From Roseibium sediminicola (lineage in GTDB: Bacteria > Pseudomonadota > Alphaproteobacteria > Rhizobiales > Stappiaceae): a DNA stretch of 64,000 bases. Location: assembly GCF_023156505.1 (NCBI RefSeq), contig NZ_JALNMJ010000019.1, forward strand, positions 1-64,000, written 5' to 3'. The position numbers were made by a program, and so were the translations under genes. The notes beneath the pieces were generated by a model, which was not told the origin of the DNA, did no database searches, and was given only the letters and a program-made list of their open reading frames with translations. Numbering within the stretch: the first letter of the stretch is position 1; the number at the start of each line of letters is the position of its first letter. Shown here in pieces: positions 25,293 to 33,112 of this stretch.

Positions 25293-26372
25293 TCAGTTCG
25301 ACCGCCAGGCGGCCCGCTTGCGCATGCGGAAGACGAAGCCGATCACCTCGGCAACCGCCTTATAGTGCTCTTCCGGCACTTCCTGGTCGATATCGACCGT
25401 TGCGTAGAGCGCGCGGGCAAGCGGCGGGTTCTCGATCACCGGAACCTCGTGTTCCTTGGCGATCTCGCGCATTTTCAAGGCAACCGCATCCGTTCCCTTG
25501 GCAAGGCACAACGGTGCCCCCATGCCCTCTTCATATTTGAGGGCAACCGCATAGTGGGTCGGGTTGGTGACCACAACGGTCGCCTGCGGCACCGCCGCCA
25601 TCATGCGCCTGCGCGATCTCTCCATGCGCAGCTGGCGGATCTTGCCCTTGATCTGCGGATCACCTTCCGTCTGCTTGAATTCTTCCTTGATCTCGCGCAG
25701 CGACATCTTCTGTTTGTTCCACCACTTGTTCTTCTGGTAGATGAAGTCGGCGCCGGCAACGACCGTCATCACGGCCAGGATCGCGGCAAGGCATTGCAGG
25801 ATCAGGACCCGCGCTTCCTGCAGGATAACATTGGCATCTGCAAAGATAATGATTTCCGCTTCGTCCCGATGCGGCCACATCACGGCAACCATGACCGCCC
25901 CGACGATCATGATTTTCGCCATGCCCTTGGCGAAATTCACCAGGCTGTCCGCCGAAAACAACCGCTTGAACCCGGACGCCGGCGATATCTTCGAAAATTT
26001 CGGCTTGATCGTTTCGGCCGTCAGCAGGGGCTGATGCTGCACCAGATTGCCCGCGACCGCCATGACGACCAGCGCCAGCAGCGGCACGGCAACGATCAGG
26101 GCAACCGACTGCCCCGTGTCCCGCCACAGGGCCCTCAAGGCATAGCCGTCGACGGGCATCTGGTGCGCATGTTCCAGATAGCCCTTCATCAGGTCGGCGA
26201 GTGCAACCGCAGCTCCCGGCGCCAGCAGAGCGATCATCAGCGTCGCCCCGGCCAATGTGAACCAGGTGCTGACTTCCTGCGATTTCGGTACGTCCCCCTT
26301 GTCATGCGCTTCTTTCAAGCGCTTTTGCGTGGGGTCCTCAGTTTTCTCCGAATCGTCGGTATCGTCGGCCAT
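25293..26372 (-). CDS. flhB: Flagellar export protein FlhB
   Basis: This 359-residue inner-membrane component of the flagellar type III export gate has the acidic opening DDSEKTEDPTQKRLKEAHDKG, four hydrophobic helices (about 35-55, 85-110, 145-165, 185-210) and a cytoplasmic C-domain with the self-cleavage site NPTHYAVALKY (near 268), which controls the switch from rod/hook to filament substrates. Length is normal. It is the last gene of the flgB-flgC-fliE-fliQ-fliR-flhB run, 9 nt after fliR. Confidence 0.95.
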   Translation of the reverse strand: MADDTDDSEKTEDPTQKRLKEAHDKGDVPKSQEVSTWFTLAGATLMIALLAPGAAVALADLMKGYLEHAHQMPVDGYALRALWRDTGQSVALIVAVPLLALVVMAVAGNLVQHQPLLTAETIKPKFSKISPASGFKRLFSADSLVNFAKGMAKIMIVGAVMVAVMWPHRDEAEIIIFADANVILQEARVLILQCLAAILAVMTVVAGADFIYQKNKWWNKQKMSLREIKEEFKQTEGDPQIKGKIRQLRMERSRRRMMAAVPQATVVVTNPTHYAVALKYEEGMGAPLCLAKGTDAVALKMREIAKEHEVPVIENPPLARALYATVDIDQEVPEEHYKAVAEVIGFVFRMRKRAAWRSN

Positions 26373-26381
26373 TGTGACGGA

Positions 26382-27155
26382 TCACCCCACAATGAACTTG
26401 CCGAGCGAGTCCTGGAAATGTTCGAGATAGAACATCATCAGAGTCGTCAGCAGGGCCAGGAGAAGAAAAAACCCGATCGCGATGTTCACGGGCATGGCGA
26501 TAAAGAAGATCTGCATCTGCGGCATAAGCTTGTTGAGCAGGCCCAGACCGAAATAGAAGACCAGACCAACAACCAGGAACGGCGCGCTCATCCGGGTTGC
26601 AATCGTAAAGACATGCGCGACCGTTTCCGTGGCGTATTGGGAAAAGTCGCCGACAGGCAGCACCAGCCCGGGCGGGAACATGGCGAAACTGTCATGCAAG
26701 GCGGCAATCACGAGGTAGTGTGTATCGGTCACAAACACCAGGGTGATGCCGAGGATGGATAGAAAGTTGCCATAAAGCGCGCCCTGCTGGCCGCCATTGG
26801 CAAAATCTGTTCCGAGCGCGAAGGCAAGGCCGGACTGGTTGGCCATGATCACGCCAGCGATCTGCAGAACCGTGGTGATCATCTTGGCGCACAGGCCGAC
26901 GCCGAAGCCGATGGCCATCTCGCCGAACAGCAGCATGATCAGCCGTGTCGTGTTCTCCGTCAGCCCCGCCGGGTAGTAGGGCGCACCGACCGGGTAAAGC
27001 ACCAGGGTCAGTGCCAGGGCGATGGTCAGCCGGAAACGGGTCGGGATGGAGCTCTCGCCAAGCGCCGGCATCAGCATGATCATCGTGCCGAGCCGCGCAA
27101 ACATGAGCATGAATGCGGCGGCGACATCGGGCAGAAAATCAAGCTGGATGGTCAT
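26382..27155 (-). CDS. fliR: Flagellar export protein FliR
   Basis: This 257-residue polytopic membrane protein is part of the export gate with FliP and FliQ. It contains the family segments FARLGTMIMLMPALGESSIPTRFRL, FGEMAIGFGVGL and IFFIAMPVNIAIGFFLLL, and about six hydrophobic helices. It starts 13 nt after fliQ and is followed closely by flhB, the usual order. Confidence 0.95.
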   Translation of the reverse strand: MTIQLDFLPDVAAAFMLMFARLGTMIMLMPALGESSIPTRFRLTIALALTLVLYPVGAPYYPAGLTENTTRLIMLLFGEMAIGFGVGLCAKMITTVLQIAGVIMANQSGLAFALGTDFANGGQQGALYGNFLSILGITLVFVTDTHYLVIAALHDSFAMFPPGLVLPVGDFSQYATETVAHVFTIATRMSAPFLVVGLVFYFGLGLLNKLMPQMQIFFIAMPVNIAIGFFLLLALLTTLMMFYLEHFQDSLGKFIVG

Positions 27156-27168
27156 GTGGCGGACAACC

Positions 27169-27435
27169 CTAACCGGAGGTCAGGATCATTTCGCTGATCC
27201 GCCCCATAAAGGTCTCGAGCATGCTGCTCATGAAGGGAAGAGTGATCAGGATTGTCACGAAAATCGCCAGGATCTTCGGTACGAACACCAGCGTCATTTC
27301 CTGGATCTGGGTCAGCGCCTGGAACAGCGCGATCACGATACCGACAAGCAGCCCCACAATCATGATCGGCGCCGCCACCAGGATCATGGTCCAGACGGCC
27401 TCGCGGGCCAGATCAAGCACTTCTCCACCGGTCAT
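27169..27435 (-). CDS. fliQ: Flagellar export protein FliQ
   Basis: This 88-residue protein has the two-helix FliQ pattern: AVWTMILVAAPIMIVGLLVG followed by QIQEMTLVFVPKILAIFVTI. It is a small export-gate subunit. It lies between fliE and fliR with short spacers (24 and 13 nt). Confidence 0.95.
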   Translation of the reverse strand: MTGGEVLDLAREAVWTMILVAAPIMIVGLLVGIVIALFQALTQIQEMTLVFVPKILAIFVTILITLPFMSSMLETFMGRISEMILTSG

Positions 27436-27459
27436 GACCGCGCCCCTAAAATCCGCCGA

Positions 27460-27774
27460 TCAGATCGGCATCCTCATGATTTCTTCATAGGCGGAGATGA
27501 CCCGGTCGCGCACTGCCACCATGGTTTCCAGGGCCACCTCGGTTTCCGCGATCGCGGTAACCACATCGACGACGTCGGCCTTGCCTTCGATCAGGCCGAC
27601 CGCCTTGTTGTCTGCCTCGCGTCCCTTGTCGACGACGGTGCCGACGGCCTCCTGGACCATCTTGCCGAAATCGACCGCTTCCGCTTGCGGGGTGGTGTCC
27701 TGCATGGCCCGGGCCTGCTGCTGCAGCTTGGCCGCCATCTGATAGGCATTGTTGGCAATCGATGCTGTGGTCAT
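27460..27774 (-). CDS. fliE: Flagellar hook-basal body complex protein FliE
   Basis: This 104-residue protein links the MS ring/export gate to the rod. The C-terminal half shows the family pattern: DVVDVVTAIAETEVALETMV followed by VRDRVISAYEEIMRMPI. The N-terminus is Ala/Gln-rich, as usual. It follows flgC by 31 nt in the operon. Confidence 0.92.
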   Translation of the reverse strand: MTTASIANNAYQMAAKLQQQARAMQDTTPQAEAVDFGKMVQEAVGTVVDKGREADNKAVGLIEGKADVVDVVTAIAETEVALETMVAVRDRVISAYEEIMRMPI

Positions 27775-27805
27775 GACTCCGGCTCCCTAGTCGGTTTTGG
27801 CGGCG

Positions 27806-28216
27806 TTACGCGCGCAGGATATCGATGGTCCGCTGCAGCATCTTGCGGGTGGTATCGATGACGTTCAGATTGGCTTCGTAAGACCGCTGCGCCTCGCGCA
27901 TGTCGGTGGTTTCGACCAGCGTGTTGACGTTGGGCTGCAACACGTAGCCCTTTTCGTCGGCGGCCGGGTGGCCGGGCATATGCACGGATTTGAAGTCGGT
28001 CGTGTCCTCGGCGATCCTGCCGAGCTCGACCATGTTCGCCTTCATTTCCTTGTCGAAATGCGACTCGAACGTCGGGATCTTGCGGCGGTAGGGCTCCTCG
28101 TCCGGCGTCCTGGCCGTCGAGTTTGCGTTGGCGATGTTCTCGGCGATCACGCGCATGCGCCCGTTCTGCGCCTTCAACCCGCTTGCGGAGATGAACAGGG
28201 ATTTGATCAGGTCCAT
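27806..28216 (-). CDS. flgC: Proximal rod protein FlgC
   Basis: This 136-residue rod subunit has the N-terminal signature LFISASGLKAQNGRMRVIAENIANANS and the C-terminal helix YEANLNVIDTTRKMLQRTID. It is normal length and follows flgB by 32 nt. The protein is exported by the flagellar type III system, so no signal peptide is expected. Confidence 0.95.
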   Translation of the reverse strand: MDLIKSLFISASGLKAQNGRMRVIAENIANANSTARTPDEEPYRRKIPTFESHFDKEMKANMVELGRIAEDTTDFKSVHMPGHPAADEKGYVLQPNVNTLVETTDMREAQRSYEANLNVIDTTRKMLQRTIDILRA

Positions 28217-28248
28217 AATCTCAGTCCTTTACCTGTCGCCGGTAACGA

Positions 28249-28653
28249 TCAGACGGTCTTGGCCAGGGCCGTCCGGATCAGGCCGAGCCCCTTGGTGTAG
28301 AGTGTTGTCGCGGCCTGATAGTCCATCTGGTTCTCGGTGATTTTCATCATCTGCTCTTCCAGAACGACGCTGTTGCCGCTGGGCGTGATCTCGAACGTGT
28401 CGTGCTCTTCCACCTTGGCGGCGCCCTGCCCCGAGATCGTCGCGGCGATATGCCCGGACGCGGTCGTCGAGGTCGACAAACCGAATGCTTGCCGGCCAAT
28501 GTGATCCTGGAACGAATATTCCTTGACGTCGCGCGCCTGGTATCCGGGCGTGTCCGCATTGGCGATGTTTTCCGCCAGCACGCCCTGGCGGGTCTGATGC
28601 CATTGCATCTTCGACTTGAGCGCCTGGAACAGGGGCAGATCCGTCACGGCCAT
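28249..28653 (-). CDS. flgB: Proximal rod protein FlgB
   Basis: This 134-residue rod subunit has LFQALKSKMQWHQTRQGVLA followed by ENIANADTPGYQARD, and a C-terminal NQMDYQAATTLYTKGLGLI helix. The ATG at 28653 (MAVTDLPLF) has GGTGA upstream and matches usual FlgB starts; an ATG four codons earlier at 28665 has no ribosome site of its own. It is the first gene of the operon, downstream of a CtrA-type box and two GGCAA-N3-TTGCC dyads. Confidence 0.93.
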   Translation of the reverse strand: MAVTDLPLFQALKSKMQWHQTRQGVLAENIANADTPGYQARDVKEYSFQDHIGRQAFGLSTSTTASGHIAATISGQGAAKVEEHDTFEITPSGNSVVLEEQMMKITENQMDYQAATTLYTKGLGLIRTALAKTV

Positions 28654-28679
28654 CTGATTCACCATTCGTTAACCAACTC

Positions 28680-28692
28680 GGCAATGATTGCC
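28680..28692. promoter_or_regulatory. GGCAA-N3-TTGCC dyad, FlbD-type site, in flgB leader
   Basis: The sequence GGCAATGATTGCC lies 27 bp before the flgB ATG, close enough to act as a repressor site. The same dyad occurs at 28810-28822, 40687-40699 and 50419-50431, all in flagellar regulatory gaps. It resembles, from memory, the ftr elements bound by FlbD in Caulobacter. Confidence 0.55.
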
Positions 28693-28702
28693 GCCCCAAT
28701 GG

Positions 28703-28717
28703 TTAACGAATGGTTAA
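28703..28717. promoter_or_regulatory. CtrA box (TTAA-N7-TTAA) upstream of flgB
   Basis: TTAA CGAATGG TTAA is a perfect full CtrA-type site, 50 bp upstream of the flgB ATG at 28653. CckA, the kinase feeding CtrA, is encoded at the far end of the same strand run. The site supports direct CtrA control of the flgB-flhB operon. Confidence 0.7.
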
Positions 28718-28809
28718 CGCCGCTTCGCCGCGGCGGGCGCAAACCCTTCAAAACCGGTGGAAGAAGCAACATTCCTTTGCATTTCGCAAAAAGAGCATGG
28801 CCTCCGGCG

Positions 28810-28822
28810 GGCAAAATTTGCC
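28810..28822. promoter_or_regulatory. GGCAA-N3-TTGCC dyad, FlbD-type site, between flgB and fliO
   Basis: GGCAAAATTTGCC is a perfect 6+1+6 palindrome, in the 407-bp divergent gap between flgB and fliO, about 157 bp from the flgB start and 250 bp from the fliO start. It could serve either gene. Apart from these sites I see no gene in 28666-29072. Confidence 0.55.
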
Positions 28823-29072
28823 TGCTTCTGTTAACTTTGATCCCTAGTGAGATTCGAACCGGAACGGCAAGAAACGGATGCAACGTTTCGGGAGGCGCAA
28901 GAGCCTCCTCCATCCGGAAAGACAAGACATCCAAGCAGCTTGGGGCTGGCGGTCCAAATTGGCATACGGGCCGGATTTACTGGGGATAAAGGCGTGCTTC
29001 CCCAATTGAGGCAAGAAACCGGAGTAACCGGAATTCGCAATCACACCGCAGGCGGGGCGGCACGAGGGTAAG

Positions 29073-30650
29073 ATGTACAATTGGATTGAAACGACATTCA
29101 ACGTCAGCGGTGGCGTCACACAGGCAATAGCGGTCATCCTGGCTCTCGCTGTTGTGCTGGTGCTGTTTGCCCTGTTCATATTCATTTTGAAGCGCCTGAT
29201 GGGCGGACAGGCAACGCAGAACCGCAACCGGCAGCCGCGCATCGCGGTGATGGACAGCGCCAGCATCGACACCAGGCGCCGCCTCGTCCTGATCCGCAGG
29301 GACAATATCGAGCATCTTCTCCTGATCGGCGGACCGACCGACGTGGTCGTGGAACCGAACATCATTCGAAACACGCCACTGACGCAGCAACGGCCCGGCC
29401 AGGGCCATGGCCTTGCCGGACAGGTGCCGCTCAGGGGGCCTGTGGCCCCGGGACCGGACATTCCCCCGCGCCCGGACGATCTTGTCGCTCAAAGCGAGGT
29501 TCCACCACCGCCTGCCATGCAGGCAAGACCTCCCGCAGCCACCTCGTCGCACGCCCCCGCGGCGCCAATCTCCGTTCAAAGTCCCGCGCCTGTGTCTCTC
29601 CCGAACACCGCCGCTTCGGCCGAGCCGGCGCCGCAGCGGCCTGTCAGCGTGCCCCCCAAGCCAACGCCCTCCCCGGCGCCGGTCAAATCCCCAGCGCCCG
29701 TGACGGAAACGGGGGGCGGCCTCAATCGCGCAGCGGATCTGCTGCGGGCGGCGACCCAGAACGGATTCAACAGAGGCGGTTCAAAACCGGCAGTACCGGG
29801 CGCCCTGTCTTCGGAGACTGCCCCGGCCGAACCGGAAGCCGCAGGCCAATCCGCACCGGAGGTTCGGCCTGTCCCCAAACCGGCCGACGCAGCCGGTTCG
29901 GCCGCGGATGGCAAAACGGGCTCTGCCTTGAAATCCCTGACGCGCCCTTTCAGCCCCCGGGACCGGCCCTCCTATGGCAACCACTCGATTACGCCGCCGG
30001 CTTCCGGCCCCGCCGCAAGGGCCAAGACAGCGCTGTTGAAGCCACTTGAGGCAGCGCGCGGGCAAGACAAGGTCGAGCCGGTTTTGACAGCGACCGCTTC
30101 CCAAATCACGGAAACGGCGCCTCCTGTCGCTGCCCCGCCGGCGCTCTCAGCGCCGGACGAAGACGACGCGGCGGCACAGGCGCAGACACAAGCCTCGGCC
30201 CCTCAGGACAAGCCTGAAATCAAGCATCAGTCCGACGTCAAAGAAGCCACCTCTGAAAAGGCACCCTCCGAGGCCGCCGAGGCTCCGGCAGCAACCGGCG
30301 AGACGGCGACGACGGCAGAGCCCGACATTGCGCTCGACATGAGCGATCTGCTGGAAGACGTGCCCGCCCCAGCCCAGCCTCCGCAGACCGAGCTCCCGAA
30401 GTCCGCCCCCCCGAAGTCCGGCGAAGACAACGCTTTGGAAGCTTCGACGGCGGCGACCGATCAGGAGCAGTCGCAATCCGGCGAAGCAGCAAAAACCGCA
30501 CCCGATGCGGACCATGACAAACCTGCCGCCAACCTGGTGGCCACAACGGTGAAGCCCGCCCCCCGGCCAAGCGGCGGTCTTGGAGATAAAAACCCGATCG
30601 AGGAAGAGATGGCCAAGATCCTTGACGAGCTGGGCGGACAACCGAATTGA
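29073..30650 (+). CDS. fliO: FliO-like protein with very long low-complexity tail
   Basis: This 525-residue protein has a membrane helix near its start (about 16-42, AVILALAVVLVLFALFIFIL) followed by a short cytoplasmic domain (RNRQPRIAVMDSASIDTRRR, LVLIRRDNIEHLLLIGGPTD) typical of FliO, the assembly factor for the FliP export pore. Residues about 110 to 500 are Pro/Ala/Glu-rich low-complexity sequence, far longer than in a usual FliO of 100-200 residues. It ends with a conserved-looking PIEEEMAKILDELGGQ. GAGGG precedes the ATG. fliP overlaps its stop. Confidence 0.8.
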   Translation: MYNWIETTFNVSGGVTQAIAVILALAVVLVLFALFIFILKRLMGGQATQNRNRQPRIAVMDSASIDTRRRLVLIRRDNIEHLLLIGGPTDVVVEPNIIRNTPLTQQRPGQGHGLAGQVPLRGPVAPGPDIPPRPDDLVAQSEVPPPPAMQARPPAATSSHAPAAPISVQSPAPVSLPNTAASAEPAPQRPVSVPPKPTPSPAPVKSPAPVTETGGGLNRAADLLRAATQNGFNRGGSKPAVPGALSSETAPAEPEAAGQSAPEVRPVPKPADAAGSAADGKTGSALKSLTRPFSPRDRPSYGNHSITPPASGPAARAKTALLKPLEAARGQDKVEPVLTATASQITETAPPVAAPPALSAPDEDDAAAQAQTQASAPQDKPEIKHQSDVKEATSEKAPSEAAEAPAATGETATTAEPDIALDMSDLLEDVPAPAQPPQTELPKSAPPKSGEDNALEASTAATDQEQSQSGEAAKTAPDADHDKPAANLVATTVKPAPRPSGGLGDKNPIEEEMAKILDELGGQPN

Positions 30651-31417
30651 TTAACGAGGCCCGTCCCACATCAAGGTCCGGCAAAGGCTGGGTTCTGGCC
30701 GCCCTGACAGGCCTCCTCCTTGCCATGCTGGCCGGACCGGCGTTTGCGCAGGAAATCTCGGTCGGATTTGGCGACGACGCCAGCCTGACGGAGCGGGCCG
30801 TCCAGATCGTTATTCTTTTGACGGTCCTGTCGCTGGCGCCGTCGATCCTGATCATGGTGACCAGCTTCACGCGGATCGTTGTGGTGCTTTCATTGCTGCG
30901 CTCGGCGATCGGCTTGCAGACGGCGCCCCCGAACATGGTGATGGTCAGCCTGGCGCTGTTTCTGTCGGCCTTCATCATGATGCCGACACTGCAGACGGCC
31001 TACGACGAAGGCGTCCAGCCGCTTGTCGACGGCAACATCGAAATTGAACAGGCCTATGAACGGGTGTCGGATCCGTTCAGGACGTTCATGCTGTCCCAGG
31101 TGCGGGAAAAGGACCTGGCGCTGTTTCAGGAGCTGTCCGGCCGGGACGCCCCGGAGGGTCCGGAAGACCTTTCGATGGCCACCCTTGTGCCGGCTTTCAT
31201 GATTTCGGAATTGCGGCGCGCCTTCGAGATCGGCTTTCTGCTCTATCTGCCTTTCCTGATCATCGATCTGGTGATCGCCTCGGTGCTGATGTCCATGGGC
31301 ATGATGATGCTGCCTCCGGTGGTGATCTCGCTTCCCTTCAAGCTGATCTTCTTCGTTCTGGTCGACGGCTGGAACCTGGTCGCGGGGTCTCTGGTCAAGA
31401 GTTTCGGCGGCGGTTGA
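30647..31417 (+). CDS. fliP: Flagellar export protein FliP
   Basis: This 256-residue export-gate protein starts with a cleavable-looking signal (about 14-35, ending AFA) and has the family segments LSLAPSILIMVTSFTRIVVV, PNMVMVSLALFLSAFIMMP, FMISELRRAFEIGFLLYLPF and LPPVVISLPFKLIFFVLVDG. It appears to start at a TTG (30647) that overlaps the fliO stop (TTGA); no ATG or GTG upstream of the signal peptide is in frame, so translation is probably coupled to fliO. Confidence 0.93.
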   Translation: MINEARPTSRSGKGWVLAALTGLLLAMLAGPAFAQEISVGFGDDASLTERAVQIVILLTVLSLAPSILIMVTSFTRIVVVLSLLRSAIGLQTAPPNMVMVSLALFLSAFIMMPTLQTAYDEGVQPLVDGNIEIEQAYERVSDPFRTFMLSQVREKDLALFQELSGRDAPEGPEDLSMATLVPAFMISELRRAFEIGFLLYLPFLIIDLVIASVLMSMGMMMLPPVVISLPFKLIFFVLVDGWNLVAGSLVKSFGGG

Positions 31418-31470
31418 CACTTCTGGCGCGGCCGGGGGCCCGTTGAAAGTCCTTGTGGAGGGAGACAACA

Positions 31471-31563
31471 ATGCATACGCTCTTTCTACAAGGTGGACGA
31501 AATCTGCCCTCCACCATGACGGAAACCCAAATCCTCACGGCCTTCAAAGTAGAAGAAAATTAA
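31471..31563 (+). CDS. Possible 30-codon small ORF
   Basis: An ATG at 31471 with a strong ribosome site (GGAGGG, 8 nt upstream) opens 30 codons beginning MHTLFLQGGRNLPST and ending FKVEEN. It lies alone in the 184-bp gap between fliP and the DUF2336 gene. No family is recognised. It could be a real microprotein or a leader peptide for the gene 39 nt downstream. Confidence 0.3.
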   Translation: MHTLFLQGGRNLPSTMTETQILTAFKVEEN

Positions 31564-31601
31564 GATCGAACTGTAATTATTGGCGAATCTACGCGTGAGA
31601 A

Positions 31602-32702
31602 TTGTTTCCCCGAATTAATAGCGACAGGTCCGTGTTAAGAGATCAACTTGAACAACTCGCCAGGATCAAGGAGCCCGAGGCAAGATCGAAGCTCATCCGA
31701 ACCCTCGTCGGTGAATATGCACGGTCCGAGGACCACGATCCGAGCGAGATGGAACGGGAACTGTTTTCGCGCATTGTTCTGTCGGTCTTCGATCAGCTGG
31801 ACCGGGCAGCGCGTTACGAGCTGGTTGTCCGCCTTGCCAAGACCGACCGGATCATCTCTGACCTCGCCGACCGGCTGGCACAGGAAGATTATGACCTGTC
31901 AGAACCTGTGATCGAGTCCTCGCCGATGATCAGCCAGGACGCCCTGATCAGGATTGCCAAGAACGGCGGCAACGACAAGCGCCTGTCAGTGGCGCGGCGC
32001 GCGGACCTGAGCGAGGAAATCACGGATACGATGATTGCGCGCGCCAGCCGCGATGTCGTCCATGCCTTGCTCGACAATCTGGAAGCGCCCTTCTCGGTCA
32101 AGGGAACACTTGCGCTGCTGATCTTCGCCAACACGGAAGCAGCGGTGCTTGCAGGCATCGCCCGGCGCGCTATGGCGGACGAGGAATTCCTGGAAACCCA
32201 GATGTATGTTCTGGAAACCAACTGTCCGCTGATCCCCGCACCGCTCAAGAAGGCCCTGGAAGCCGGCGACCTGGAAAGGCTCGCCAAGTCGATCGACCAG
32301 ATGCAGCGCGACGGCGACATCGAACTGGACGGCGTCCACTATTCACGCCACGAGGCCAGCATCCAGATCGCCAATGGCGAATTGTCCTTCGACGCGATCC
32401 TGCGCACGCTGTTCGAACAGGAACGTATCGACGCCGCCATCTGGCTGATCAGCCGCAAGATCAATCTTGCTGATGAGGTTGTCTCCGACACGCTCAAGTC
32501 CGACGCCGACGGCGCGATCATGCGGTTGATGCTGCAGACCGGCATTCACGAAAAGACCTATCGCGATTTCCTGAAAGCCCGCTGCGAATGGCTCGACCGG
32601 AGCACCCGCTCGATCCCAGAGCTGGTCATGCGCTACAAGGCCGAACTGAAAAAGCCGCGTAGAACCGCGGTGCCTGCCGAACAGCAAAAAATCGCCAATT
32701 AG
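31602..32702 (+). CDS. DUF2336 protein
   Basis: This protein of up to 366 residues is almost wholly alpha-helical and matches the DUF2336 family, cytoplasmic proteins of alphaproteobacteria with no established reaction. Helix-repeat-like segments such as RSKLIRTLVGEYARSEDHDP, LIRIAKNGGNDKRLSVARRA and RTLFEQERIDAAIWLISRKI suggest a HEAT/ARM-like scaffold. No ATG is near the start: the frame opens at a TTG (31602) or a GTG (31632, MLRDQLEQLARIKE); the GTG start fits the domain better. It sits between fliP and the AMIN/TPR gene inside the flagellar locus. Its TAG stop falls within the terminal repeat of the element at 32699. Confidence 0.75.
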   Translation: MFPRINSDRSVLRDQLEQLARIKEPEARSKLIRTLVGEYARSEDHDPSEMERELFSRIVLSVFDQLDRAARYELVVRLAKTDRIISDLADRLAQEDYDLSEPVIESSPMISQDALIRIAKNGGNDKRLSVARRADLSEEITDTMIARASRDVVHALLDNLEAPFSVKGTLALLIFANTEAAVLAGIARRAMADEEFLETQMYVLETNCPLIPAPLKKALEAGDLERLAKSIDQMQRDGDIELDGVHYSRHEASIQIANGELSFDAILRTLFEQERIDAAIWLISRKINLADEVVSDTLKSDADGAIMRLMLQTGIHEKTYRDFLKARCEWLDRSTRSIPELVMRYKAELKKPRRTAVPAEQQKIAN

Positions 32703-33000
32703 AGCATGTCGCGTTTATTTGGGTTCATTTGACCGAGACAATTTTGGTCACCGGCGAGGCGGTTTGCGCGCCGTGGTGTCACCCACCACAAGCGCAAGCC
32801 AACAACGCAGGTGGCCAAAATTGTCCGGCCCATTCGAGTACCAAAGCCAGGAAAGTCGAACTTTTCCGAGTGGTGCGAAACAGCCCATCGTCAGCGTTGC
32901 GCCGCTTGCCCGATGCACCGCATCGCGCTGCGCGACGCGCCTTGCCGAGTGAACCGTTTCGCGCCATCAAATGAACCCAAATAAACGCGACATGCTCTAA
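32699..33000. repeat. 302-bp MITE-like element with perfect 34-bp terminal inverted repeats
   Basis: TTAGAGCATGTCGCGTTTAT at the left (34-bp arm 32699-32732) is perfectly complementary to the right arm 32967-33000. The interior has weak dyads but no credible gene. The TTAGAGC terminus is shared with the element at 9052. It directly follows, and supplies the stop codon of, the DUF2336 gene, and it directly abuts the 109-bp repeat copy 2. Together they fill the whole gap to 33112. Confidence 0.88.
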
Positions 33001-33102
33001 AGCGTTTCGAGAATTGTTTGAACCAAACTTTGCCGACTTTTGCGTTCGAGGCAGAGCCGAGAGGCAGTTAAAGTCGGCTCATACTTTTCTCGAAAAGCTA
33101 TA
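32994..33102. repeat. 109-bp dispersed palindromic repeat, copy 2
   Basis: Second copy of the repeat at 175-283, about 90% identical by hand count, same orientation. Its first seven bases (GCTCTAA) coincide with the end of the 302-bp element, so the two elements are nested or share a terminus. It ends 10 bp before the stop of the minus-strand AMIN/TPR gene. Confidence 0.7.
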
Positions 33103-33112
33103 GAACTGGGCG

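Noticed and set aside
28845-28870. GATTCGAACC resembling a tRNA T-loop on the minus strand
   Set aside because: The flanking bases do not form a T-stem, and no acceptor, D-arm or anticodon arm can be built around it.
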